In this document: positions 8,851 through 17,022 of the stretch, piece by piece
Layout: the number at the start of each line of letters is the position of its first letter
Numbering within the stretch: the stretch's first letter is position 1
Source: an uncultured Oscillospiraceae bacterium
GTDB taxonomy: Bacteria > Bacillota > Clostridia > Oscillospirales > Oscillospiraceae
Assembly: GCA_934573935.1 (NCBI GenBank)
Contig: CAKTMO010000015.1
Coordinates: 1 to 41,739, forward strand
Reading direction: 5' to 3'
Length of the DNA stretch: 41,739 nt
Translations under genes and position numbers: made by a program
Notes under the pieces: model-generated
Databases searched by the model: none
Told to the model about the DNA's origin: nothing
Seen by the model: the letters and a program-made list of their open reading frames with translations, nothing else

Positions 8851-10233
8851 TCACTGCACATCCAGTCCGTTGGGCTTGACCACCTTCTGATAGAAGCTGT
8901 CGATCAGTCCGTCCTGGGACTGCTTCATGTACTGATACATCCGCACGCGCAGTCTGTTCAGCAGCTCCTGGTATTCCTGCTTCTCGATCAGATTGTTCTT
9001 GGCGTGGGGATCCGTAACATAGTCGTACAGCTCCTCCGTCACACGGTATTTGAAGAAGTCCACCCGGTGGCGGATATAGCTGTCGGTCTCGGCGGCCTTT
9101 TCCATGGCCTTGAAGGTAAGTCCCTCCGTGGATTCATTGAGGAAGGTGGTCTCACCGTCAGACCATGCGTTGAAGATATAGGCAAAGCGCTTGTTCTGCA
9201 CGCAGCGCATGGGGAAATGCAGCGCGCGGTGGGTGATGTGGTTATTGTTCGTCTTGAAGAACAGGGTAAAGATATCGTCGTACTGCTCCGCGCCCTCCAT
9301 GATCGTATGCTTCATGGATCTGCCGTCCGCGTCCACGATCGGCTCGATGCCCAGCACGTCCAGCACAGTGGGCGTAAAGTCGATGCCGGAGACCAGCGCG
9401 TCGCTGACGGAACCGGCGGGGATCCGCCCCGGCCAGCGCATGATGTAGGGGCTCTTGGTGCTGTTGAGATAGCAGTTCGTCTTGGCGTAGGGCAGGGCCA
9501 TGCCGTTGTCGCTCAGGAACAGCACCAGGGTATCGTCACGATAGCCCATGTCGTCCAGCGCCTGCATGATCTTGCCCACGATCTGGTCGCCGCGGTGAAC
9601 GCTGGAGAAGTACTGTGCCAGCTCCTTCCGCACGTCCGGCAGGTCGGGGAGACAGCCGGGCACCGTGATCTCCTCCGGCGTGTAAATACGGTCGGCAGTA
9701 GTATGATGCCCGAAATAGAACATTTCATCATCAGCGCCCACATAGGGACGGTGGGGATCATGGGAGTTGGCCATCAGGAAGAAGGGCTTGCCCTCCTCCC
9801 GGGCACGGGTCAGGAACTGCTTGACCTTGTCGTAATACACCTCCGGCGAGCGGCCCCAGCCCTCCTCCTCGCAGTAGGTCTGCACATATTCGTCCCAGAA
9901 GAATTTCTCCTTGGGCGCGACGTGATCCTCCTTGCCGATGATGCCGTTCAGGAAGCCCTCGCGGTGCAGCACCTGGGTCAGCGTGGTAACACTGGCGTCG
10001 ATCTCCTCAAAGCCTCTCGCGCCGTTGTGATGGGGATAGCGGCCCGTCAGCAGGACGGAGCGGGACGGCTGGCACACGGCGATGGTCACATGGGAATTGT
10101 TGAAGCGGACGCCCTCGCTGGCCAGCTTATCAATGTTCGGGGTGATGTCATCCACCTGGCAGCCAAAACAACCAACGGAATCATAGTTAAGATCGTCCAC
10201 AGTAATCAGTAAAACGTTTGACAAAATCGACAC
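8851..10233 (-). CDS. Type I sulfatase (formylglycine-dependent, Cys-type)
   Basis: 460 residues from a GTG at 10233, with GGAGG ten bases upstream. The sulfatase signature CQPSR starts at Cys54, followed by SVLLTGRYPHHNG. This is the C-x-P-x-R motif whose cysteine is converted to the catalytic formylglycine. Calcium ligands Asp13-Asp14 (TVDDLNYDSVG) and the later LSDNGMAL pair are present. In an anaerobe conversion needs a radical-SAM maturase (anSME), which is not encoded in this window. No signal peptide is visible, so the enzyme is cytoplasmic and acts on a small imported molecule rather than on extracellular glycans. This fits its position as first gene of a TRAP-transporter operon. It removes sulfate from a sulfate ester or sulfamate; the precise substrate cannot be read. 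The divergent LacI-type regulator probably controls it. Confidence 0.93.
   Translation of the reverse strand: MSILSNVLLITVDDLNYDSVGCFGCQVDDITPNIDKLASEGVRFNNSHVTIAVCQPSRSVLLTGRYPHHNGARGFEEIDASVTTLTQVLHREGFLNGIIGKEDHVAPKEKFFWDEYVQTYCEEEGWGRSPEVYYDKVKQFLTRAREEGKPFFLMANSHDPHRPYVGADDEMFYFGHHTTADRIYTPEEITVPGCLPDLPDVRKELAQYFSSVHRGDQIVGKIMQALDDMGYRDDTLVLFLSDNGMALPYAKTNCYLNSTKSPYIMRWPGRIPAGSVSDALVSGIDFTPTVLDVLGIEPIVDADGRSMKHTIMEGAEQYDDIFTLFFKTNNNHITHRALHFPMRCVQNKRFAYIFNAWSDGETTFLNESTEGLTFKAMEKAAETDSYIRHRVDFFKYRVTEELYDYVTDPHAKNNLIEKQEYQELLNRLRVRMYQYMKQSQDGLIDSFYQKVVKPNGLDVQ
10211..10220. promoter_or_regulatory. LacI-type operator candidate inside the sulfatase start region
   Basis: AAAACGTTTG contains the perfect dyad AAACGTTT centred on CG, the core shape bound by LacI/GalR-family regulators. 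It lies over codons 5-8 of the sulfatase gene, 132 bases centre to centre from the second candidate site, a distance that would allow repression by a looped tetramer or a block to elongation. Confidence 0.4.
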
Positions 10234-10300
10234 TTTGTGTTATCCTCCAGTCAATACATATTTTAGGAAAAATCAACAAATTAGTTCTATATCCAACTCT

Positions 10301-10330
10301 AGTATATGCTATAAAATGTCGCAATGTAAA
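10301..10330 (-). promoter_or_regulatory. Promoter of the sulfatase-TRAP-LarA operon
   Basis: On the minus strand TTTACA (10330-10325) and TATACT (10306-10301) are separated by 18 bases, giving a predicted start near 10294. The -35 box lies inside an inverted repeat GTAAA/TTTAC at 10326-10340. The divergent regulator gene has an extended -10 (TGCTATAAA, 10307-10315) inside the spacer, so the two promoters overlap. Confidence 0.6.
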
Positions 10331-10341
10331 CGGAAATTTAC

Positions 10342-10353
10342 GCAAACGATTTC
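10342..10353. promoter_or_regulatory. LacI-family operator candidate upstream of both promoters
   Basis: GCAAACGATTTC fits the dyad GNAANCGNTTNC typical of LacI/GalR operators. It lies just upstream of the sulfatase -35 box and just downstream of the predicted regulator transcription start, so one bound protein could affect both directions. A related half site, GTAAACG, lies 16 bases away at 10326. A longer inverted repeat, TTACGCA (10338-10344) with TGCGTAA (10362-10368), surrounds the site. Confidence 0.5.
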
Positions 10354-10394
10354 TTTATGCATGCGTAACGCAGAAAGCGGAAGGAGTTTGATTT

Positions 10395-11408
10395 ATGACG
10401 ATCAAAGACATTGCAAAGCTTGCCGGTGTTTCGCCGTCCACCGTGTCCCGGATCCTGAACGACACCAGCAACAGCTTTGCCAAGGCGGAGACCCGCGACA
10501 AGGTGTGGCGGCTGGTGCGGACCTACGGCTACGTTCCCAACGCGGCGGCGCGGAACCTGAAATCCAGCTGTGTCAGCGTGGCCGGTGCCCAGCTGGCCTG
10601 CTTTATGTCGCACACCAGGAATCCCGAGGATAACCCGTTCTTCTATGAGATGGTCCGCTCCATTGAGCAGGCCGCAAGCCAGTGCGGCTTTACCGTTCCG
10701 TTCTGCTTCACCAAATTCAACCTGCAGAGCACGGCCCTGCTGAACCGTATCAAGGGCATCAACGTGGACGGTGCTATCGTCGTGGGCCGCTTTGAGGATC
10801 CGGAGGCCGTGACCTTCCTCCACAAGCGGTACCGCAATATTGTTTACAGCGGCCTGTCCTTCACCGATTTTGAAATGGATCAGGTGGTCTGCGACGGCTA
10901 CGCCGCCGCCACCGCCGCCATGCAATACCTGATCTCCTGCGGGCACCGGCGCATCGGCTATATCGGCAGCGGCCGAGGCGAGCGCCGCTTCCGGGCGTAC
11001 CAAAGCGTCATGCGGGAGGAGGGGCTCCCCATCCCGCCCAGCTATGTGTTCTTCTGCGAATACGACAGCTTCAGCGGCTACCAGGCCACAGAGCAGTTCC
11101 TGGAGAAGAACCCCGAACTGCCCTCCGCCATCTTCTGTGCCAACGACAACACGGCCATCGCCGCCATCCGCTGCCTGCACGAGCACGGCTTCCGGGTGCC
11201 GCGGGATATTTCCGTGATCAGCGTGGATGACATCTCCCCCTCCGGGCTGATCACCCCGGCGCTGACGACCGTCCACGTCCCCATCGCGGAGATGGGCCAG
11301 CAGGTCATCCGCACGCTGGAGAGCCGCCTGAAAAAGCACCACAGCATCCCGCTGAAGATTGAGCTTCCCTATAAGCTGCTGATCCGCGAAAGCGTGCGCT
11401 CCCTGTAA
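10395..11408 (+). CDS. LacI-family transcriptional regulator of the sulfatase operon
   Basis: 337 residues, the family's usual length. The N-terminal helix-turn-helix reads TIKDIAKLAGVSPSTVSRIL, followed by the hinge-region residues AARNLKSS. The rest is the periplasmic-binding-protein-like effector domain (IDGAIVVGRFEDPE-like stretch near residue 130, IGYIGSGRGERRF near 190, AIFCANDNTAIAAI near 250, and ISVISVDD near 275). GGAAGGAG lies shortly before the ATG. It is transcribed away from the sulfatase operon with a 161-base spacer holding overlapping promoters and LacI-type dyads, so it is very likely the dedicated repressor. Its effector would be the transported substrate or a pathway intermediate. 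A strong hairpin follows the gene. Confidence 0.92.
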   Translation: MTIKDIAKLAGVSPSTVSRILNDTSNSFAKAETRDKVWRLVRTYGYVPNAAARNLKSSCVSVAGAQLACFMSHTRNPEDNPFFYEMVRSIEQAASQCGFTVPFCFTKFNLQSTALLNRIKGINVDGAIVVGRFEDPEAVTFLHKRYRNIVYSGLSFTDFEMDQVVCDGYAAATAAMQYLISCGHRRIGYIGSGRGERRFRAYQSVMREEGLPIPPSYVFFCEYDSFSGYQATEQFLEKNPELPSAIFCANDNTAIAAIRCLHEHGFRVPRDISVISVDDISPSGLITPALTTVHVPIAEMGQQVIRTLESRLKKHHSIPLKIELPYKLLIRESVRSL

Positions 11409-11436
11409 TACCCCCTCCCTGCCGCTGTGCAAACAA

Positions 11437-11476
11437 AAACAAATAAGCCGTGGCTTTCGCCACGGCTTATTTGTTT
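11437..11476. terminator. Bidirectional terminator between the LacI regulator and tyrS
   Basis: An 18-bp perfect stem whose core is AAATAAGCCGTGGC / GCCACGGCTTATTT, with a TTTC loop. It is flanked by A-rich sequence on the left, which gives TTTGTTTTTGTTT after the stem on the minus strand, so it is best suited to ending tyrS. It can also serve the regulator gene. Confidence 0.88.
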
Positions 11477-11530
11477 GAGCTATATCATGGTCAGTGATAT
11501 AAACAGGGGAATAGGGTCTTGGAGGAAAAA

Positions 11531-12757
11531 TTATACCAGAACAGCGCGATGGAAGACCTTCTTGCCTTTCTTGATAATCACACCATCGCCTGTAAACTGC
11601 TCGCAGCCGAAGGTGGTCTCGATCGCGGACACCTTCTCGTCGTTGACGGACACGCCGCCCTGCTGTACCAGACGGCGGGCCTCGCCCTTGGAGGCGGCCA
11701 GACCGCACTTCACCAGCAGGCTCAGCACGTCGATGGAGCCGCCGCCGAAGTCGTCGTTGGTCAGCTCGGTGGTGGGCATATGCTCGGTATCGCCCGCGCC
11801 GGAGAACAGGGCCTGAGAGGCGGTGCGGGCCTTCTCGGCCTCCTCCTCGCCGTGGACCAGCTTGGTCAGCTCATAGGCCAGAATGTCCTTGGCCTCGTTG
11901 AGCTGGGAGCCTTCCCAGGAGGACATGGTGTCGATCTGCTCCAGCGGCAGGAAGGTCAGCATACGGATGCACTTCAGCACGTCGGCGTCATCCACATTGC
12001 GCCAGTACTGGAAGAACTCGAAGGGGCTGGTCTTGTTGGGATCCAGCCACACAGCGCCGCTGGCGGTCTTGCCCATCTTCTTGCCCTCGGAGTTCAGCAG
12101 CAGCGTGATGGTCATGGCGTGGGCGTCCTTGCCCAGCTTTCTGCGGATCAGTTCGGTGCCCCCCAGCATGTTGCTCCACTGGTCGTTGCCGCCGAACTGC
12201 ATGTTGCAGCCATAGTGCTGGAACATGTAGTAGAAATCGTAGCTCTGCATGATCATGTAGTTGAATTCCAGGAAGCTGAGGCCCTTCTCCATGCGCTGCT
12301 TGTAGCACTCGGCCCGCAGCATGTTGTTGACGGAGAAGCAGCCGCCCACCTCGCGCAGCAGCTCAATATAGTTCAGCGGCTTCAGCCACTCGGAGTTATA
12401 CAGCATCAATGCCTTGCCGTCGGAGAAGTCGATGAACTTCTCCATCTGACGCTTGAAGCACTCGGCGTTGTGCTTGATGGTCTCCTCAGTCAGCATCTGA
12501 CGCATGTCGGTACGGCCGGAGGGGTCGCCGATCAAAGTGGTGCCGTCGCCGATCAGGGCGATGGGCTTGTTGCCCGCCATCTGCAAACGCTTCATCAGGC
12601 ACAGTGCCATAAAGTGGCCCACGTGCAGGGAATCGGCCGTGCAGTCAAAGCCGATGTAAAATGTGGCCTTGCCGTTGTTGACCATCTCGCGGATCTCTTC
12701 CTCGTTGGTGACCTGGGCGATTAAGCCGCGGGCCTGCAGTTCTTCATAAATACCCAT
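11531..12757 (-). CDS. tyrS: Tyrosyl-tRNA synthetase
   Basis: 408 residues from the ATG at 12757, supported by AAGGAA nine bases upstream; a longer in-frame ATG at 12814 falls inside the leader terminator and is rejected. This is a class I synthetase: HIGH-type motif HVGH at residues 45-48 (TADSLHVGHFMALC), KMSKS-type motif KMGKTASG near residue 223, and a C-terminal S4 RNA-binding domain (SLLVKCGLAASKGEARRLV) from about residue 340. It charges tRNA-Tyr in the cytoplasm. The gene is monocistronic, with a T-box leader and its own promoter upstream and a strong terminator downstream. Tyrosine starvation should raise its expression through the leader. Confidence 0.97.
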   Translation of the reverse strand: MGIYEELQARGLIAQVTNEEEIREMVNNGKATFYIGFDCTADSLHVGHFMALCLMKRLQMAGNKPIALIGDGTTLIGDPSGRTDMRQMLTEETIKHNAECFKRQMEKFIDFSDGKALMLYNSEWLKPLNYIELLREVGGCFSVNNMLRAECYKQRMEKGLSFLEFNYMIMQSYDFYYMFQHYGCNMQFGGNDQWSNMLGGTELIRRKLGKDAHAMTITLLLNSEGKKMGKTASGAVWLDPNKTSPFEFFQYWRNVDDADVLKCIRMLTFLPLEQIDTMSSWEGSQLNEAKDILAYELTKLVHGEEEAEKARTASQALFSGAGDTEHMPTTELTNDDFGGGSIDVLSLLVKCGLAASKGEARRLVQQGGVSVNDEKVSAIETTFGCEQFTGDGVIIKKGKKVFHRAVLV

Positions 12758-12815
12758 TTTCTTACGTTCCTTTCCTATCATATCTGTGATGTTGAGTTTT
12801 GACACAAGGGGCAAA

Positions 12816-13103
12816 TAAAAACGCCCCCTGTCCTTGGACAGAGGGCGACAAATGATCGCGGTACCACCTCATGTTCGCCGCTTCCTCACGGAAAACGGCC
12901 TCATCGGGTGCAGACACACCCTATCGCTGTAACGGGCGAACCCGACACATCCCTACTCGCCCCAAATACCTGGGTTTTCAGAAGGCTGCTCCAGGATGTA
13001 TTCACACGCGCCGCCCTCTCCTCTTTCCACCAAACCAGAGGTTCTCTTTGCAGACGCAGAAGCGTGTTACTTCTTCCCTTCATCACGGTAACTGTATCAA
13101 GTT
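12816..13103 (-). promoter_or_regulatory. T-box riboswitch leader of tyrS (tRNA-Tyr sensing)
   Basis: On the minus strand the conserved T-box sequence GAGGTGGTACCGCG is at 12870-12857. It is followed by an intrinsic terminator with arms CGCCCTCTGTCC and ACAGGGGGCG (12849-12821) and a TTTTT run at 12820-12816. Upstream, the long Stem I pairs ACACGC with GCGTGT. Its bulge GAATACATCC contains TAC at 13000-12998, a tyrosine codon in the specifier position followed by A. Uncharged tRNA-Tyr would pair with UAC and with the T-box bulge to favour the antiterminator. The codon matches the gene controlled. Confidence 0.95.
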
Positions 13104-13109
13104 GCCACT

Positions 13110-13137
13110 ATTGTAGCAGATTTTTTTCGTTTGTCAA
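13110..13137 (-). promoter_or_regulatory. tyrS promoter
   Basis: Minus-strand TTGACA (13137-13132), a 16-base spacer, and TACAAT (13115-13110) preceded by TGC (extended -10). Predicted start near 13103, giving a leader of about 345 nt that holds the T-box. Confidence 0.85.
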
Positions 13138-13189
13138 CACTTTTTTCGCAATATGAAAAATTTTTATAAATGCCTCTCATAAGGCGAAT

Positions 13190-14872
13190 TTATTTCGTCA
13201 TCTCCGCGCGGAATTTCTCCGCCTGGGTCAGCAGCTCCTCGGCACCCTGCAGCATGGTCTCCGTCACCTGACTGCCGCCGGTGAGGCGCGCCAGCTCCCT
13301 CTGCCGCTGCTTCCGGTCCAGCTGCTGCACCTGGGTAAAGGTACGGCCCTCCGCCTCCCCCTTCTCCACGGAGAAATGGGTGTCCGCCATGGCGGCCAGC
13401 TGGGGCAGATGGGTCACGCACAGCACCTGCTTATGGCGGCTGATGCGGGCCATCTTCTCCGCCACCTTCTGGGCGGCACGGCCGCTGACGCCGGTATCCA
13501 CCTCGTCAAACACCATGGTGCCCACATGATCCTGCTCGCTCAGCACGTTCTTCATGGCCAGCATGATGCGGGCCAACTCGCCGCCGGAGGCGATTTTATT
13601 GATGGGCTTCAGCTCCTCGCCCAGATTGGCGGACATCAAAAACCGCACCTGATCCATACCGGTGGCATCCAGCGGCTTTTCGGCAAAGTCCACCTGAAAA
13701 CGGATCTTCCCCATGTCCAACTGCTGCAGCTCCGTCAAAATCGCCTGGGACAGCGTCTCACCGGCCGCCTTGCGGGCGGCGGACAGCTCCTCCGCCGCCT
13801 TCCGCGCCGCCTTCTCTGCCTTGGCGCACTCCTTTTCCAGCCGCGCCAGGGCGTCGCCGGCGTAGGCGATGTCGTCCAGCTCCTTCCGGCATTTTTCCAG
13901 ATACGCCAGCATGTCCTCCACCGTGGCGCCGTACTTCTTTTTCAGGCGGTACAGCTGATCCAGCCGTCCCTCCACCTCATCCAATTCATTGGGGGAGAAA
14001 TCAAAGCTCTCCCGCTGCTCCGCCACGGCGTCGGCAATGTCATATACCTCGCTGTAGGCGCTCTCCAGCCGCTCATACAGTGCGTTGAATCCCTCGTCCA
14101 GATGCCGCACGCCGCCCAGGGCCTCCTGGGCCCGCTTCAGCAGGCTCAGCACACCGTCGCTGTCATCGCCGCCGTTGAGGCAATAGTCCGCGCCGGATAC
14201 GGCGGAAATAAACTTCTCCGCATTGCGCAGCAGATTGCGCCGCCCCTGCAGCTCTTCCTCCTCGCCGTTTTTCAGCTTGGCCCGCTCCAGCTCGTTGATC
14301 TGATACTGCAGCGTGTCCATCCGGCGTGTCTTCTCCGCCTCGTCCATTTGCAGTGCATTCATCTTGCGGCGGATATCTGTTAAGCAATTATACTTGTCAG
14401 TATATGCATCAACAAGCGCTTCCACTTTCCCAAAGCTGTCCAGATAGGCCAGATGCTGCTCCTCGTCCAGCAGCTGCTGTCCGTCGTGCTGGCCGTGGAT
14501 ATTCACCAGACGGCTGCCCAGCGCCCGCAGCTGTGACACCGTGACAGGCCGTCCGCCCACGCGGCAGACGTTCTTGCCGTCGGCGCCGATCTCCCGCTGC
14601 AGCATCAGATTGCCGTCCTCATCCGGCGCCGCGCCCAGCTCCTCGCACACAGCCGGTTCCACATGGGAAAACAGCGCGCTGACAAACGCCTTGTCAGCGC
14701 CGGTGCGGATCAGATCCCGCGAGGTCCGCTGTCCCAGCACGGCGCTCATGGCGTCGATCACGATGGATTTACCCGCGCCGGTCTCGCCGGTCAGGGCGTT
14801 GAACCCCGGGCGAAAGGCGATCTCCGCCTCCTGAATGATGGCGATATTCTCGATATGAAGCAGTTCCAGCAT
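13190..14872 (-). CDS. recN: DNA repair protein RecN
   Basis: 560 residues, as expected for RecN, an SMC-like ATPase acting early in double-strand break repair. Walker A is GETGAGKSIV (residues 29-38), the ABC signature is ASGGELARIM near residue 433, and Walker B with the following D-loop is MVFDEVDTGVSG near 462. The two ATPase halves are separated by about 300 residues of coiled coil, broken by a short head. It is the last gene of the OLE-oapA-dxs-tlyA-nadK-argR-recN unit, 19 bases after argR. No convincing terminator follows the stop; only a weak GCCT/AGGC hairpin precedes the tyrS promoter, so some read-through into the T-box leader is possible. Confidence 0.97.
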   Translation of the reverse strand: MLELLHIENIAIIQEAEIAFRPGFNALTGETGAGKSIVIDAMSAVLGQRTSRDLIRTGADKAFVSALFSHVEPAVCEELGAAPDEDGNLMLQREIGADGKNVCRVGGRPVTVSQLRALGSRLVNIHGQHDGQQLLDEEQHLAYLDSFGKVEALVDAYTDKYNCLTDIRRKMNALQMDEAEKTRRMDTLQYQINELERAKLKNGEEEELQGRRNLLRNAEKFISAVSGADYCLNGGDDSDGVLSLLKRAQEALGGVRHLDEGFNALYERLESAYSEVYDIADAVAEQRESFDFSPNELDEVEGRLDQLYRLKKKYGATVEDMLAYLEKCRKELDDIAYAGDALARLEKECAKAEKAARKAAEELSAARKAAGETLSQAILTELQQLDMGKIRFQVDFAEKPLDATGMDQVRFLMSANLGEELKPINKIASGGELARIMLAMKNVLSEQDHVGTMVFDEVDTGVSGRAAQKVAEKMARISRHKQVLCVTHLPQLAAMADTHFSVEKGEAEGRTFTQVQQLDRKQRQRELARLTGGSQVTETMLQGAEELLTQAEKFRAEMTK

Positions 14873-14891
14873 CGCAAGCCCTCCTGCGCCC

Positions 14892-15344
14892 TCAGCGCAG
14901 CATCTGTTTCACCTGTTCACAAAAATCCAGTGCGTGAACGTTGTCGTGGAACACCAGAAAAATGGTGTCGTCTCCCGCCAGCGTCCCCACAATGTCCGTA
15001 TCCTCCATGTTGTCCAGCGCGAAAGCCGCGCCCTGAGCCATACCCTCGATGGTTTTCAGCACCGCGATATTCTGGGCCGCCTCCACGCTGATCACGCTCT
15101 CGCGGAAGATGGTGCGCAGCTTGTCGGCAAAATTTAGCTTCGTCTTCTGCACCGACACGGCATAGCGGTACCGCCCCTGTCCGGTAGGCTCCTTCACCAG
15201 ATGCAGCTGCTTGATATCCCGCGAGATCGTCGCCTGTGTGGAGCGGATCCCCAACTCGTTCAGCCGCTGCAGCAGCTGCTCCTGGGTCTCGATAGCCTCC
15301 TCGCTGATGATCTGCAGCAGCTTCTCCTGACGCACGTTCTTCAT
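14892..15344 (-). CDS. argR: Arginine repressor ArgR/AhrC
   Basis: 150 residues, the standard length. The winged helix N-terminal domain has the recognition region RSTQATISRDIKQLHLV. The C-terminal hexamerisation and arginine-binding domain has the invariant GTLAGDDTIFLV near residue 120. It controls arginine biosynthesis and catabolism by binding ARG boxes when loaded with arginine. The start codon overlaps the nadK stop (ATGA), so translation is coupled. Its place between nadK and recN is the usual Firmicutes arrangement, and no arginine gene is nearby. Confidence 0.96.
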   Translation of the reverse strand: MKNVRQEKLLQIISEEAIETQEQLLQRLNELGIRSTQATISRDIKQLHLVKEPTGQGRYRYAVSVQKTKLNFADKLRTIFRESVISVEAAQNIAVLKTIEGMAQGAAFALDNMEDTDIVGTLAGDDTIFLVFHDNVHALDFCEQVKQMLR

Positions 15345-16210
15345 GTTTCGCAGCCTCCCATTTTGTAATCAAGGATCTCGCAAAAGCTCTTCTTGCTGAG
15401 CCGGACAAGCCCCATGGCGAATTTCGACTGCCGCACACGGACCTTGTCGCCGTTTTTCAGGGAAAACGCCTTGCCGCCGTCAGCGGAGAGATAGACAAAT
15501 TTCCGGTTGGCGTCCGCCGCCTCAATGGTGATCACATGATCCGGCGACAGCACATAGGAGGTCGCTCTGGTGGAATGGGGGCAGATGGGCGTGATCAGCA
15601 GGTTGCGGGCCGTGGGCTCCACAATGGGCCCCCCCGCCGCCATGGAATAGCCGGTGGAGCCGGTGGGGGTGGAGATCACCACGCCGTCCCCCGTCACCTT
15701 CGTCAAGCGGCCTTCCTCTGTAAAGATATCCAGCCTTACAACCCGTGCCACAGCACCCTTTGACACCACCGCGTCATTCAGCGCGATGTTGCTGTATACC
15801 GCGTTTCCGCCGCGGAAGATGGTCACGTCCAGCATCATGCGGGACTCCACCACAAAATCCCAGTTCGCCAGATCCCGCAGGCGGTCCAGCTCGTTGGCCT
15901 CCAGCTCCGACATAAAGCCCAGGCTGCCCAGGTTGATACCCAGCACCGGCACATTGTGCAGCGCCGCCGTGCGGCTCAGATGCAGGATTGTTCCGTCGCC
16001 GCCAAAGGCGATCATCAGATCGGCGCTCCGGATCTCCTGCTGCAATTGCCGCACGGGAACGCCCAGCTCATCGCCGTAGCCGTCCCGATGAAACGGCAGG
16101 CACACCACCGTCTCAAAGCCGATGCCCTCCAGAATAGCTTTCGCGTCCTTGGCCACCCGCAGCTCGCTGTCCCGATAGGGATTGGGGCATAGGATCACTT
16201 TCTTCTTCAC
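15341..16210 (-). CDS. nadK: NAD kinase
   Basis: 289 residues from a GTG that overlaps the tlyA stop (GTGA). It phosphorylates NAD to NADP in the cytoplasm. The catalytic GGDGT motif is at residues 70-74 (MIAFGGDGTILHL), followed by NLGSLGFMSE, and the second signature TPTGSTGYSMAAGGP lies near residue 183. The overlapping start implies coupled translation within the dxs-tlyA-nadK-argR-recN group. Confidence 0.96.
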   Translation of the reverse strand: MKKKVILCPNPYRDSELRVAKDAKAILEGIGFETVVCLPFHRDGYGDELGVPVRQLQQEIRSADLMIAFGGDGTILHLSRTAALHNVPVLGINLGSLGFMSELEANELDRLRDLANWDFVVESRMMLDVTIFRGGNAVYSNIALNDAVVSKGAVARVVRLDIFTEEGRLTKVTGDGVVISTPTGSTGYSMAAGGPIVEPTARNLLITPICPHSTRATSYVLSPDHVITIEAADANRKFVYLSADGGKAFSLKNGDKVRVRQSKFAMGLVRLSKKSFCEILDYKMGGCET

Positions 16211-17022
16211 TGCGCTTCCCCTTCTTTCAATGTCTCATGGGATGCCGCTACCACGGCGCGCAGGTCGATGGCCGCATCCGGCTCCTCCGACTTACGAAGA
16301 TATCCCAGATATTCAATGTTCCCCTCCGGCCCGCGGATGGGAGAGTACGTAATTCCTACTACTGTAAAGTTATTTTCCTTTGCATGCTCCAGAAAGTGCT
16401 CCAGCACCTCCAGATGCACCGCGCTGTCCCGTACAACGCCTTTTTTGCCCACTTTTTCCCGTCCCGCCTCAAACTGCGGCTTGATGAGACAGGCCACCTC
16501 GCCGCCCTCCCGCAGCAGCGGGTACAGCGCCGGAAAAATCAGCTTCAGCGAGATAAAGGACACGTCGATGGAGGCAAAATCCAGCGCCTCCGGCACCTGC
16601 TCCGTGGTCAGGGTTCTGGCGTTGGTCTTTTCCAGACACACCACCCTTGGATCGGTGCGCAGCTTCCACGCCAGCTGATTGGTGCCCACATCCACGGCGT
16701 ATACCTTCGCCGCGCCGTTTTGCAGCATACAGTCGGTAAAGCCGCCGGTGGAGGAGCCAATGTCGGCGCAGGTCTTCCCCTCCAGTGTGATGGGCCATAC
16801 CTGCATGGCCTTTTCCAGCTTCAGCCCGCCGCGGCTCACATACCGCAGCGTCTTGCCCCGCACCTCAATGTGGGCGTCGTTGGGCACGGCCGTGCCGGGC
16901 TTGTCCACCTTCTGGTTGTTGACATACACGATGCCCGCCATAATGGTGGCCTGTGCCTTCTGCCGGCTCTCCTGCAAGCCCTGCTCCACCAGAAGAACGT
17001 CCAGTCTCGTCTTATTACTCAT
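16207..17022 (-). CDS. tlyA: TlyA-family rRNA (cytidine-2'-O)-methyltransferase/hemolysin A
   Basis: 271 residues. The N-terminal S4 domain (TRLDVLLVEQGLQESRQKAQ) is followed by an FtsJ-like Rossmann methyltransferase with the cofactor motif CADIGSSTGGFTDCML near residue 88 and the conserved SRGGLKLEKA just before it. TlyA enzymes methylate ribosomal RNA cytidines. In Firmicutes the gene is fixed between dxs and nadK or argR, as here. Its ATG lies eight bases upstream of the dxs stop, so the genes overlap. The old hemolysin name is not supported for such homologues. Confidence 0.94.
   Translation of the reverse strand: MSNKTRLDVLLVEQGLQESRQKAQATIMAGIVYVNNQKVDKPGTAVPNDAHIEVRGKTLRYVSRGGLKLEKAMQVWPITLEGKTCADIGSSTGGFTDCMLQNGAAKVYAVDVGTNQLAWKLRTDPRVVCLEKTNARTLTTEQVPEALDFASIDVSFISLKLIFPALYPLLREGGEVACLIKPQFEAGREKVGKKGVVRDSAVHLEVLEHFLEHAKENNFTVVGITYSPIRGPEGNIEYLGYLRKSEEPDAAIDLRAVVAASHETLKEGEAQ

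Noticed and set aside
10338..10368. The inverted repeat TTACGCA/TGCGTAA read as a terminator
   Set aside because: The arms are only 7 bp with a 17-base loop, no T-run follows, and the site lies between divergent promoters, so it is at most regulatory.
13141..13189. A terminator directly after recN
   Set aside because: Only a 4-bp GCCT/AGGC stem is present; the A/T runs there are interrupted, so a defined terminator cannot be supported.
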